This document shows positions 42,416 through 50,437 of a DNA stretch of 61,572 bases, piece by piece. The DNA comes from an uncultured Oscillospiraceae bacterium (lineage in GTDB: Bacteria; Bacillota; Clostridia; Oscillospirales; Oscillospiraceae). The notes under the pieces are model-generated. The model searched no databases and was not told the DNA's origin. It was given only the letters and a program-made list of their open reading frames with translations. Numbering within the stretch: the stretch's first letter is position 1; the number at the start of each line of letters is the position of its first letter. Location of the stretch: contig CALWYB010000007.1 of NCBI GenBank assembly GCA_944385665.1, positions 1 to 61,572 of the forward strand, read 5' to 3'. Both the position numbers and the translations under genes were made by a program.

Positions 42416-43186
42416 TCAGATCATCTTGACCGTGTAGTACACCAGCAGGGCAAACAGCCAGGCCACCATGGCGTACAGCAGGTAGTAGGCCAGAGAGCCG
42501 CCCACAAAGGCCGCCAGAGCGATGACCACCAGGCTCACCCCGCAGCTCACGAAGGGGAGGGAATAGCTGGCCTCCTGGGGCAGAAGATGAGCTCTTCCTT
42601 TGCCCAGGGACAGCACACCATCCTTCTTCTTCAGCAGGAACAGACCCACCGCCAGCAGCACTACGATCACCACCACCAGGATGGTATACAGGCTGGCTGT
42701 TCCGGCATGCCGGACAAACCAGAGGCCCAGCAGACCCAGACCACTGATAAGGGCAGAGAAGAAAAACTCTCTCTGATACAGGTAATACACCAGGGCCAGC
42801 GCCGCCCAGGCAGGCACCAGCCAAAACAGCATCCGCAGTCCGGTGTCCCGGAAATTCAGAATGATATGGCTGCACAGCAGCAGAATTCCGGCAGCAAGGC
42901 ACAGGACGCCCGGCAAAGCGGCCTTTCCATTTCTGGAGAGCCGGACCAGCATCCAGACCACACACACCACCAGAGCGGCCAGGCTGACCCAGCGCAGGCC
43001 GGACAAGGCGGCCTGGATGGCCAGGACCCGGTTAATGGACTCAGTAGCTGTGGTGTAGTTGATATAATACCGGTTTACCAATACCAGCAAAAATTCCAGA
43101 ATGATGGCCACGCCGACCCAGATCAGCGCGCGATTCAATGCGCGGTCTTCCTGGCGGCGCCGGGCCTCTCTTTCGTTTTTATCCAT
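42416..43186 (-). CDS. Multi-pass membrane protein of unknown function
   Basis: 256 aa, about eight hydrophobic helices with a short charged N-terminus (MDKNEREARRRQEDR). I do not recognise the family. It does not show transporter, enzyme or sensor motifs. ATG 43186 has AAGGAG upstream; the in-frame ATG at 43246 lies before this site. A promoter TTGCAA-N17-TAAAAT lies about 105 bp upstream. Confidence 0.75.
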   Translation of the reverse strand: MDKNEREARRRQEDRALNRALIWVGVAIILEFLLVLVNRYYINYTTATESINRVLAIQAALSGLRWVSLAALVVCVVWMLVRLSRNGKAALPGVLCLAAGILLLCSHIILNFRDTGLRMLFWLVPAWAALALVYYLYQREFFFSALISGLGLLGLWFVRHAGTASLYTILVVVIVVLLAVGLFLLKKKDGVLSLGKGRAHLLPQEASYSLPFVSCGVSLVVIALAAFVGGSLAYYLLYAMVAWLFALLVYYTVKMI

Positions 43187-43291
43187 GTGTTTTGATTCTC
43201 CTTGCCTATTGGGGCCAGCGGCCCTTCCTAATTCAAACAGAAACAAATGCGTCCGTACGGAAATGTACGTTGGTTATCCAGTCGATTTATT

Positions 43292-43320
43292 ATTTTACCA
43301 GAACTTCGCGTCTTTTGCAA
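43292..43320 (-). promoter_or_regulatory. Promoter of the membrane-protein gene
   Basis: On the minus strand TTGCAA (43315-43320), 17 bp, TAAAAT (43292-43297). The rest of 43187-43475 is AT-rich and shows no gene. Confidence 0.7.
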
Positions 43321-43411
43321 CACAAAAATAGGAAAAAAACGCTTCCTTTACACCGAAAGGCCAAAAACTTCGATTTTTTTGAAAAGTCCTACCATTTTTC
43401 TTGAAAATAGA

Positions 43412-43443
43412 ATGGGAAACTATGCACTTCCACAGTTTCCCAT
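43412..43443 (-). terminator. Probable terminator of the hom-lysC operon
   Basis: ATGGGAAACT pairs with AGTTTCCCAT across a 12-nt loop. On the minus strand it is followed by a broken T-rich tract (TCTATTTT). Confidence 0.6.
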
Positions 43444-43475
43444 CCTAATTGGTTCTTTATCCAGCTGTTTTTTGG

Positions 43476-44702
43476 TTAATCCGCGCTGCCAAACTCATTG
43501 AAAAAGCGGTCATGGACGGCCTGCACAGCCCGGTCGGCATCCCGCTCATCCACCAGCACGGAGACCTTGATCTCACTGGTGGAAATCATGTTGATGTTGA
43601 TGCCGGCGGAGGAGAGGGCCTCGAACATCTTGCAGGCCACGCCGGCGTTGTTCACCATACCGGCGCCCACGATGGACACCTTGGCCACCTGGTTGTTGAC
43701 CTCCATGTCCTTAAAGCCGATGTACTCCTTGTTCTCCTCCAGAATCTTCTGGGCCTCCTCGGAGTCGCCCCGGGCCACGGTGAAGCTGATGTCCTTGCTC
43801 TCATCCCGGCCGATGGACTGGAGAATGATGTCTACATTGATGTTCTTCTTGGCCAGCAGGGAGAAAATCTTAAAGGCGATGCCGGGCTCGTCAGCCAGCC
43901 CGATGAGGGCCAGCCGGGCCACATTCTTATCCTTCGCAACGCCGCTGACGTGAGTCTTTTCCATGGTTTTGACAACCTCCTTGACTTTTGTACCGGGATT
44001 TCCCGTAAGACTGGAGAGGACCTCCAGATTGACATTGTAGCGCTTGGCCATCTCCACAGAGCGGTTGTGGAGCACCTGGGCGCCCAGGCTGGCCAGCTCC
44101 AGCATCTCGTCAAAGGTGATCTCGTCCAGCTTCTTGGCGCCCTTGACCAGGCGGGGATCGGCGGTGTACACGCCGTCCACGTCGGTATAGATCTGGCACA
44201 GATCGGCGTGGAGGGCGGCCGCCAGAGCCACCGCAGAGGTGTCCGAGCCTCCCCGGCCCAGAGTGGTGATGTCACCGTACTTGTTGATGCCCTGGAAGCC
44301 GGCCACCAGAACGATCTTCTTCTTGTCCAGCTCGGTCTGGATCCGCTCGGTGCGGATGCGCTTGATGCGGGCGGCGCTGTAGGCCGAGTCGGTGTTCACA
44401 CCGGCCTGCCAGCCGGTGAGAGAAACCACCTGGTAGCCCATGGCCTCAATGGCCATGGCACACAGAGCGATGGAGATCTGCTCGCCGGAGGACAGGAGCA
44501 TATCCATCTCCCGCTTGGACGGGTGCCGGTTGATCTCCTGGGCCTTCTCAATGAAGTCGTCGGTGGTGTCGCCCTGGGCGGAGAGCACCACCACCACGCT
44601 GTGGCCCTTTCGGTAAGTCTCGGTGATAATCCGGGCCACATTGCGCACCCGGTCCGCATTGGCGACGGAGCTGCCGCCAAATTTCTGTACAATCAGTGCC
44701 AT
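43476..44702 (-). CDS. lysC: Aspartate kinase
   Basis: 408 aa. It phosphorylates aspartate, the entry step to lysine, threonine and methionine. The kinase motif KFGGSSV is at the N-terminus and TLGRGGSDTSAVALAAAL follows. Two ACT domains fill residues about 265-405 (ALIGLADEPGIAFKIFSLLA, VSIVGAGMVNNAGVACKMF), the site of lysine/threonine feedback. It is the third gene of a minus-strand operon ACT protein-hom-lysC (60-bp gap to hom). No riboswitch precedes it, in contrast to the transporter at 27356. Confidence 0.97.
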   Translation of the reverse strand: MALIVQKFGGSSVANADRVRNVARIITETYRKGHSVVVVLSAQGDTTDDFIEKAQEINRHPSKREMDMLLSSGEQISIALCAMAIEAMGYQVVSLTGWQAGVNTDSAYSAARIKRIRTERIQTELDKKKIVLVAGFQGINKYGDITTLGRGGSDTSAVALAAALHADLCQIYTDVDGVYTADPRLVKGAKKLDEITFDEMLELASLGAQVLHNRSVEMAKRYNVNLEVLSSLTGNPGTKVKEVVKTMEKTHVSGVAKDKNVARLALIGLADEPGIAFKIFSLLAKKNINVDIILQSIGRDESKDISFTVARGDSEEAQKILEENKEYIGFKDMEVNNQVAKVSIVGAGMVNNAGVACKMFEALSSAGININMISTSEIKVSVLVDERDADRAVQAVHDRFFNEFGSAD

Positions 44703-44762
44703 ATATACGTTCCCTCCAAGGTTGATGAAATCAAAGGACTGCCCTGTATTCTATGCGCGCCC

Positions 44763-45971
44763 TTACAGCACGCGGAACAGGGAGCAGATCTCCATGCCCT
44801 CCAGCCGGTCCATCAGCTGGGGACGGGTCATGGGCTGGGTGAGGAAGGCGGCCTCCCGGGCGGGGGCGCCGCTGCGGGCCAGCGGCAGGATCTCACCGCA
44901 GGCCAGGCGGGCCTGGTCCATGGAGGCGTTGGCCCGCACATACCACCGGGAAGTCAGGTGGTCGTCGGAGACCACCAGATCCTCGCTGCCGGGACCCCAC
45001 TGGTTGCCCCGGTCCGCCTTGGGATCTCTGGCGATCTCGATCACGTCGGCCACCACAGCGGAGGCGGTGGGCAGCTTGCCCGCGCCCCGGCCGTAGAACA
45101 TCACATCGCCCACCGCGTTACCGGTGACGGTGATGGCATTGAACACGTCCTCCACCCCGGCCAGAGGATTCTCACAGGAGACCAGGTGGGGGGCCACAAA
45201 GGCGCACACCTTGCCCTCCGGCTCCCGCAGGCAGCGGCCCAGCAGCTTGATCTTATAGCCGCAGGAATCGGCGTAGGCCACATCGGCCAGGGTCACCCCC
45301 CGGATGCCCTGGGTGGGCACCTGCTGGGGATAGACATGCTGGCCATAGGCCAGGGCGGACAGAATGCAGATCTTGCGGCAGGCGTCGTGGCCGTCCACAT
45401 CGGCGGTGGGGTCCTTCTCGGCGTAGCCGTTGTCCTGGGCCTCTTTCAGGGCCTGGTCGAAGGTGAGGCCGGCCTTGATCATGCGGGTGAGGATATAGTT
45501 GGTGGTGCCGTTGAGGATACCGGTGATCTGCTCCACCTCATTGGCGGCCAGACAGTTGATGAGGGGGTGCAGAATGGGGATTCCGCCGCCCACGCTGGCC
45601 TCAAAGAGATAGCTGACCCCGTTCGCCTTGGCCAGCTGCAGCAGCTCATAGCCGTGGGTGGCCACCAGCTCCTTGTTGGAGGAGACCACGCTCTTGCCCG
45701 CCTTCAGGGCGCGGGTGGTGAACTCCAGGGCCACCTTGGCCCCGCCGATGGTCTCCACTACCACCTCCACCTCGGGGTCGTTCTCAATGATGGAGAAGTC
45801 TTTTACGAAGCAGTCCTTAAAGGGGCTGTCGGGAAAATCACGCACGTCCAGGATGTATTTGACCTGGATCTCGCCGCCAGCACGCCGGGCAATGCCCTGG
45901 CTGTTCTTGCTGAGTACCTCGGCCACACCGGAACCCACCGTTCCAAAGCCTAAAATCGCTACCTTTGTCAT
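44763..45971 (-). CDS. hom: Homoserine dehydrogenase
   Basis: 402 aa. It reduces aspartate semialdehyde to homoserine. The NAD(P) motif GFGTVGSGV is at the N-terminus, the catalytic region is ILNGTTNYILTRM followed by DPTADVDGHDACRK, and the C-terminal ACT domain is short (about 325-402). It lies 34 bp after the ACT-domain regulator gene and 60 bp before lysC on the same strand, forming the aspartate-family branch operon. Confidence 0.96.
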   Translation of the reverse strand: MTKVAILGFGTVGSGVAEVLSKNSQGIARRAGGEIQVKYILDVRDFPDSPFKDCFVKDFSIIENDPEVEVVVETIGGAKVALEFTTRALKAGKSVVSSNKELVATHGYELLQLAKANGVSYLFEASVGGGIPILHPLINCLAANEVEQITGILNGTTNYILTRMIKAGLTFDQALKEAQDNGYAEKDPTADVDGHDACRKICILSALAYGQHVYPQQVPTQGIRGVTLADVAYADSCGYKIKLLGRCLREPEGKVCAFVAPHLVSCENPLAGVEDVFNAITVTGNAVGDVMFYGRGAGKLPTASAVVADVIEIARDPKADRGNQWGPGSEDLVVSDDHLTSRWYVRANASMDQARLACGEILPLARSGAPAREAAFLTQPMTRPQLMDRLEGMEICSLFRVL

Positions 45972-46005
45972 TCCAACTCACCTCATAAAACACAAATCAT
46001 TTCTG

Positions 46006-46446
46006 TCAGCCAGCCAAAACTTCACACCGGATGACTCCGGTGCTGTCCGCGGCGGCCTGGAGCATCTCCTCCAGGGTCAGATGCATCTGGGAGGTCTCCG
46101 CGGTGATGGTCACCACCGCGCAGCCGTTGACGGGGATATTCTGATTGATGGTCAGAATATTGATCCCCGTGCCGGCCAGCACATTGAGCAGGCCGGATAA
46201 TACTCCGGGTTCATCCCGAAGCAGGGTCTGGAAGGTGACGATCCTTCCGTGGAGCATATCCTGGAAGGGCCGCACCGCGTCCTTGTATTTATAAAACGCA
46301 CTGCGGCTGATGCCCACTGCGTGAGCCGCACCGTTTACGGTGGTCTCCTCCCCGGTCTCCAGCAGGCGCTTGGCCTGGGCCACCTTGCGGAAAATCTCCG
46401 GCATGGAAGATGCCTGAACAATAAAATAGCCCTCGGATTGGTTCAC
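46006..46446 (-). CDS. ACT-domain protein, PheB / UPF0735 type
   Basis: 146 aa. The N-terminal half is a helix-turn-helix-like region (AAHAVGISRSAFYKYKDAV) and the C-terminal half an ACT domain (RDEPGVLSGLLNVLAGTGIN). This is the PheB/UPF0735 family, found with hom and pheA in Bacillus and thought to be regulatory. It is the first gene of the hom-lysC operon, which suggests amino-acid-responsive control of threonine/lysine synthesis. Start GTG 46446 has GGAGGA upstream. Confidence 0.9.
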   Translation of the reverse strand: MNQSEGYFIVQASSMPEIFRKVAQAKRLLETGEETTVNGAAHAVGISRSAFYKYKDAVRPFQDMLHGRIVTFQTLLRDEPGVLSGLLNVLAGTGINILTINQNIPVNGCAVVTITAETSQMHLTLEEMLQAAADSTGVIRCEVLAG

Positions 46447-46506
46447 CTTCTGTTCCTCCGTCCTGTTGTCCGCGTGTCATGGTCATTTGTTTTCGCGTTG
46501 TGGTCT

Positions 46507-46535
46507 ATTTTAGCACACCAAAGTCCCGGATGCAA
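46507..46535 (-). promoter_or_regulatory. Promoter of the ACT-hom-lysC operon
   Basis: On the minus strand TTGCAT (46530-46535), 17 bp, TAAAAT (46507-46512). Confidence 0.75.
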
Positions 46536-46623
46536 TGGGCAGGAGCGGGGCAGGACAGTCAATTTTTCTGTTTATACCGCCGGCAATATTCGTCATTTTT
46601 CACAATCAAGCCTTTCGTTTGAG

Positions 46624-46651
46624 AAAAAGGGGGCCGCCTGCGGCGGCCCCC
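46624..46651 (-). terminator. Intrinsic terminator after the PBP gene
   Basis: On the minus strand GGGGGCCGCC, loop GCA, GGCGGCCCCC, then TTTTT. Confidence 0.93.
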
Positions 46652-46672
46652 TGGATGGACGGTTGCTCCCTG

Positions 46673-49327
46673 CTAGTTGGTTTGATTGGCTGTCTCCCCT
46701 GTCTCTCCTCCGGAGCCTCCCTGGGAACCACCATCCGGATTGGTTCCTTCTCCTCCCTGAGAGGGATTGTCCGGATCGGTGGGGTTATCGGGGTCGGTGG
46801 GATTGTCAGGGTTCTCCGGATCATCCGGATTGGTGGTCCCGCCCTCTTCCGGCGGCAGGGTAGCCTCACCGGTGTGAACGGTACAGGTTCCCACATTGGG
46901 CTGGGCGGAATAGAAGTACTGGCTGTCCTCCGCCCAGGCGCCGCCCACGCTCTCCCGGTCCAGGTTGAGGTAGGCATAGCTGCGGATACTCTCCTGGGGG
47001 CAGTAGGGACCGGCCAGATGGTACGCGCCGGTGGGCTGGCCATTCTCATCCAGCACCGGGGAATCTACGCACACCTGCACCAGGGAGTTGGAGCCGGGCT
47101 CCAGAGAGTGGCAGGTACAGCTATTGGAGGGCACATCCTCCGGCAGTAGATATCCGGTAGCCACCCGGCTGCTGTCCCGGGGATCATACTGGCAGGCGGT
47201 GGTAGCCAGTCCGCCGCAGTCCTTGCAGTAGGAGACGGCTACCAGACCGCTGGGCTTGTCGAAGCTCTTGTTCTCCAGGCCCTGGTGGATAGGGGCCATC
47301 ACCTTTTTCCAAAGCTGGGCCGCCGGGTTGCCCGAGGCGGTGACCCGCTCGTTGTACTCGTAGCCCACCCACACCGCAGCGGTGTAGTAGGGGGTGTAGC
47401 CCACAAAGTAGCGGTCAAATTTGTTGGTGGTGGTACCGGTCTTGCCGGCCACCGTCATGCCGCTGATTCGGGCCTCGGTGCCGCCGCCGCTCTGCACCAC
47501 ATTCTGCAGCATGGTGTTCATATAATAGGCGGTAGAGGCCTTCACCGCGGTCTCATCCTCCCGAGTGTTGTCCAGGATCACGTTACCGGAGCTGTCCTCC
47601 ACCTTGGTGTAGGTGCGGGCCTCCCGGTAGATGCCGTTCTCCGGGAAGACGGCAAAGGCATTGGCCATCTGCCGGGTGGTGACGCCGTCGGTCAAACCGC
47701 CCATGGCCAGGGGTGCGATGTCGATGTCGCTTTTCATCTCTCCGTTGATCATCCGGCCGCTCTCCAGTTCAAGATGGAAGCGCTGGGTGGCAAAGTCAAA
47801 GGACTTGGCCGGGGTCACCAGGGCCACAGCCCGCACCGCCACGGTGTTATAGGACCACTGGAGGGCCTCAGTCACCGTCACCTGGCCCCGGTAGCGGCCG
47901 TCCACGTTGACCGGCCAGGCCTTGCCGCCCATCACCTGATAGGGGTAGTCGGCCAGCACCGAGATGGGGGTAAGAAGTCCCATATCCATGGCCGGTCCAT
48001 AAGCGGTGAGGGGCTTGATGGCCGAGCCAGGCTGCCGCAGGGCGTCGGTGGCCAGGTTGGTGCCCCGGTTGATGGTTTTCTCCCCGATCCGGCCCACCAG
48101 GCCGGCGATATCGCCGGTGCTGTTGTCGATAATAGTAATGGCCGACTGGAGCTGCTGGCCGGTCTTGGAGGAGGTGTAATTCAGGTTGGAGCGGTCATAG
48201 TAGATGGCCTCCGCTGCCGCCTGGACCTCCGGGTCCACACAGGTATAGATGCGCAGACCGCCGTTGGAGAGCATCTGGCTGACGTACTGGCTGGAGTAGC
48301 CATACTCCTCCTTCAGATCGTTCATCACATCGGTGATGACCTGCTCCTCATACCAGGAGTAAATATTGGAGGTATTCTGTCCCGCATCGGAATTGGTGCC
48401 CACAAAGACCAGCTCCTGGGCCACCGCCTCATCGTATTCCTCCTGGGAGATCTTTCCCTGTTCCAGCATCTGGCCCAGGATGACCTCCTGGCGGTACTTG
48501 TTCCACTGTACCGCGTCCCACATCTCCCCGTCGGCATTCTCCACCCGGGCTGTGGAATAGGGACCGTACTTGGAAGGGTTGTTGGTGATGCCGATGAGGC
48601 TGGCGCACTCGGCCAGGGTGAGGTCGGACACCGACTTGCCGAAGTACTTTTCGGCTGCCGCGCCTACGCCCTCGCAGCCGCTGCCCAGAGGGATGACATT
48701 GAGATAGAGCTCCAGAATCTCATCCTTTTCATAGTTTGCGTCCACATACAGGGCGCGGAAAATCTCCGTGACCTTCCGCTTGACGGTGGTCTCGTTGTAA
48801 TCGGTGAGATTTTTGATGAGCTGCTGGGTGATGGTGGAGCCGCCCTGGATGTCGCCGCCGGTGAACATGCTGATCACGGCCTTGGCGGTACGGCCCCAGT
48901 CTACGCCGTTGTGGGTCCAGAACCGGCGGTCCTCAATGGCCACGGCGGCATCCTTCAGATACTGGGGCATGTCCTCGTAGTCCACCCACTGGGAGTTGGT
49001 GACGCTGAGCACCTGGCGCAGCTCCTTATACTCCCCGGTGTCCTTGTCCTGGTAGTACATCACGCTGTTCTCATCCACATTGAAGCTGGACAGATCCATG
49101 TTCGCCTGGGGGAGAATCACATTGACAATGTACACCGCGGCAAAGCAGGCCAAAAAGGCGCTGGTGGTCAGGAAGATCAGCAGCAGCGTACCCAGCACCC
49201 GCAGCACGCCGTTTTTCTTTTTTCTGCTTTTTCTGCGGCGGCGCTTGGGCGCCTCGTCGTTCTGGTTGGAACGGGAGCGCCGTCCGTCGCGGCTGGGATA
49301 ATGAGAAGAATAATTTTGTTCAGACAC
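46673..49327 (-). CDS. Class A penicillin-binding protein (PBP1A-type)
   Basis: 884 aa. A basic cytoplasmic tail (RRRRKSRKKK) is followed by one membrane helix at about 44-72. The transglycosylase domain (EDRRFWTHNGVDW, GGSTITQQLIKNL) polymerises glycan. The transpeptidase has SAIK (SxxK, after RQPG), SYNT (SxN) and KTGTT (KTG). After the catalytic domains there are about 150 residues with several Cys (YCKDCGGLATTACQYD, SNSCTCHS) and an Asp-Asn-Pro-Thr repeat tail that ends Gly/Glu-rich. Start GTG 49327 has GGAGG at 9-nt spacing. It lies alone between a promoter and terminator. Confidence 0.95.
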   Translation of the reverse strand: MSEQNYSSHYPSRDGRRSRSNQNDEAPKRRRRKSRKKKNGVLRVLGTLLLIFLTTSAFLACFAAVYIVNVILPQANMDLSSFNVDENSVMYYQDKDTGEYKELRQVLSVTNSQWVDYEDMPQYLKDAAVAIEDRRFWTHNGVDWGRTAKAVISMFTGGDIQGGSTITQQLIKNLTDYNETTVKRKVTEIFRALYVDANYEKDEILELYLNVIPLGSGCEGVGAAAEKYFGKSVSDLTLAECASLIGITNNPSKYGPYSTARVENADGEMWDAVQWNKYRQEVILGQMLEQGKISQEEYDEAVAQELVFVGTNSDAGQNTSNIYSWYEEQVITDVMNDLKEEYGYSSQYVSQMLSNGGLRIYTCVDPEVQAAAEAIYYDRSNLNYTSSKTGQQLQSAITIIDNSTGDIAGLVGRIGEKTINRGTNLATDALRQPGSAIKPLTAYGPAMDMGLLTPISVLADYPYQVMGGKAWPVNVDGRYRGQVTVTEALQWSYNTVAVRAVALVTPAKSFDFATQRFHLELESGRMINGEMKSDIDIAPLAMGGLTDGVTTRQMANAFAVFPENGIYREARTYTKVEDSSGNVILDNTREDETAVKASTAYYMNTMLQNVVQSGGGTEARISGMTVAGKTGTTTNKFDRYFVGYTPYYTAAVWVGYEYNERVTASGNPAAQLWKKVMAPIHQGLENKSFDKPSGLVAVSYCKDCGGLATTACQYDPRDSSRVATGYLLPEDVPSNSCTCHSLEPGSNSLVQVCVDSPVLDENGQPTGAYHLAGPYCPQESIRSYAYLNLDRESVGGAWAEDSQYFYSAQPNVGTCTVHTGEATLPPEEGGTTNPDDPENPDNPTDPDNPTDPDNPSQGGEGTNPDGGSQGGSGGETGETANQTN

Positions 49328-49546
49328 AGCAAATTACCTCCGAACTGGCAGGCGCGCAGCGCGCTGTTTGGCCATTCTGGTCACGGGGGTACCGAAGGCG
49401 GCAGACGCGTTGGCGCGGGTTGTTTCGCATGTCCAGCGCCCTGCCGTTTCGGCTGGCGCCTTTCCGTCCTCACTCCCGTTGTCCCTGCCCCTTCTCATGG
49501 GGAAAGGCACGGCAAAAGGAGTCATGTCGGCAAAAAATCAGTATAT

Positions 49547-49574
49547 ATTATACCATATTCTCTCCGTTTGTCCA
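49547..49574 (-). promoter_or_regulatory. PBP promoter
   Basis: On the minus strand TGGACA (49569-49574), 16 bp, TATAAT (49547-49552). It leaves a leader of about 200 nt before the GTG. Confidence 0.6.
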
Positions 49575-49626
49575 TCCCGGGATTTCTTTTTGGCGGGGTA
49601 CGGTAAAAATTTACCCGCCGCCCCAC

Positions 49627-49655
49627 TTGCATTTTCCTCACATACGGGTTACAAT
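49627..49655 (+). promoter_or_regulatory. Promoter of the DUF1292 gene
   Basis: TTGCAT (49627-49632), 17 bp, TACAAT (49650-49655). Confidence 0.75.
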
Positions 49656-49687
49656 ATGGTCAGAACAGATGCAGGAGGTTGGCCCCC

Positions 49688-50002
49688 ATGAGCGAAGAAT
49701 TCGGCCCTGATTTCATCACCGTGACCGACGAGGACGGCAATGAATTTGAGCTGGAACTGGTGGATACGCTGGAGCATAACGGCGTTACCTACCACGCCAT
49801 GTTCCCTGCCGTAGCGGAAGACGAGGAGACCGGGGAACCGGTGGACGTGGATGCCGACGATGAGGAATACGGTCTGGTCATTATGAAGGTCGTGGAGGAA
49901 AACGGCGAGGAGCTGCTCTCCACCCTGGACAACGACGAAGAGGTGGAGACCATCTACAACCTGTTTATGGAGCGCTTCTTCGAGGAAGAGGAAGACAACT
50001 AA
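49688..50002 (+). CDS. DUF1292 (YrzB-like) protein
   Basis: 104 aa, strongly acidic. The DUF1292 pattern ITVTDEDGNEFELELVDTLE, then YHAMFPAV and EYGLVIMKVVEENGEE is clear. The function is unknown; in Firmicutes it often lies in the ruvX-region operon, which is not present here. AGGAGG lies 9 nt before the ATG at 49688. A 6S-type RNA follows 20 bp after its stop, possibly cotranscribed and processed. Confidence 0.88.
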   Translation: MSEEFGPDFITVTDEDGNEFELELVDTLEHNGVTYHAMFPAVAEDEETGEPVDVDADDEEYGLVIMKVVEENGEELLSTLDNDEEVETIYNLFMERFFEEEEDN

Positions 50003-50022
50003 TCATCGACTCAAATGAACTT

Positions 50023-50213
50023 TCCTGCTCGGTGCGTGATGGGCTCTTTTAAACCCACATTTTTTAAACGGGACGCCCACCTCACGGCGTGGCTTGCAGG
50101 CCTCCCGGCCCCCATTGAGGTCGGCTGGAAGTTGGAAGCAGAAAAGCGTCGTGGAGGCGACCCACCTGCCATTTCGTGCAGGTTTTAAACGGGTTCACAC
50201 GGCCAGAGCGGGG
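50023..50213 (+). ncRNA. ssrS: 6S RNA
   Basis: About 190 nt with the long closing helix of 6S RNA: CCTGCTCGG (50024-50032) pairs with CC-A-GAGCGGG (50203-50212), then GTGA with TCAC. A large central bubble lies between TTTTAAAC and GTTTTAAACGGG, and the apical arm holds GGCGTGGC, GGCCTCCCGGCC, and GGCGACCCACCTG. The last of these resembles the 6S consensus of Clostridia as I remember it. 6S RNA binds the sigma-70-type holoenzyme and mimics an open promoter. No clear promoter of its own was seen, so it may be processed from the DUF1292 transcript. Confidence 0.78.
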
Positions 50214-50236
50214 TATATAAAGCTCATTTGGAACTG

Positions 50237-50266
50237 GACCGCGGCGCAAGCCGCGGTCTTTTTTTC
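50237..50266 (+). terminator. Intrinsic terminator after the 6S RNA
   Basis: GACCGCGGC, GCAA loop, GCCGCGGTC, eight T. Confidence 0.94.
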
Positions 50267-50341
50267 TGTTTTCTTTTGAAAAGCACGGCCGTTTTTCCAT
50301 GAACATTCTGTAAAACCTCCCTTTCTTGTCTCATTTGCCCC

Positions 50342-50370
50342 TTGAATCCAATGGAAGTTTTTTATATAAT
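50342..50370 (+). promoter_or_regulatory. Promoter of the PrsA-like gene
   Basis: TTGAAT (50342-50347), 17 bp, TATAAT (50365-50370). Confidence 0.88.
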
Positions 50371-50437
50371 AATGCGGAATCTTCTTCTGCCCGGCCCTGC
50401 CGGGCGACTATGAAAGAACGAGAGGACGGAATCAACT

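Noticed and set aside
43449-45953. Plus-strand open frame across lysC and hom
   Set aside because: Antisense shadow of two well recognised enzymes.
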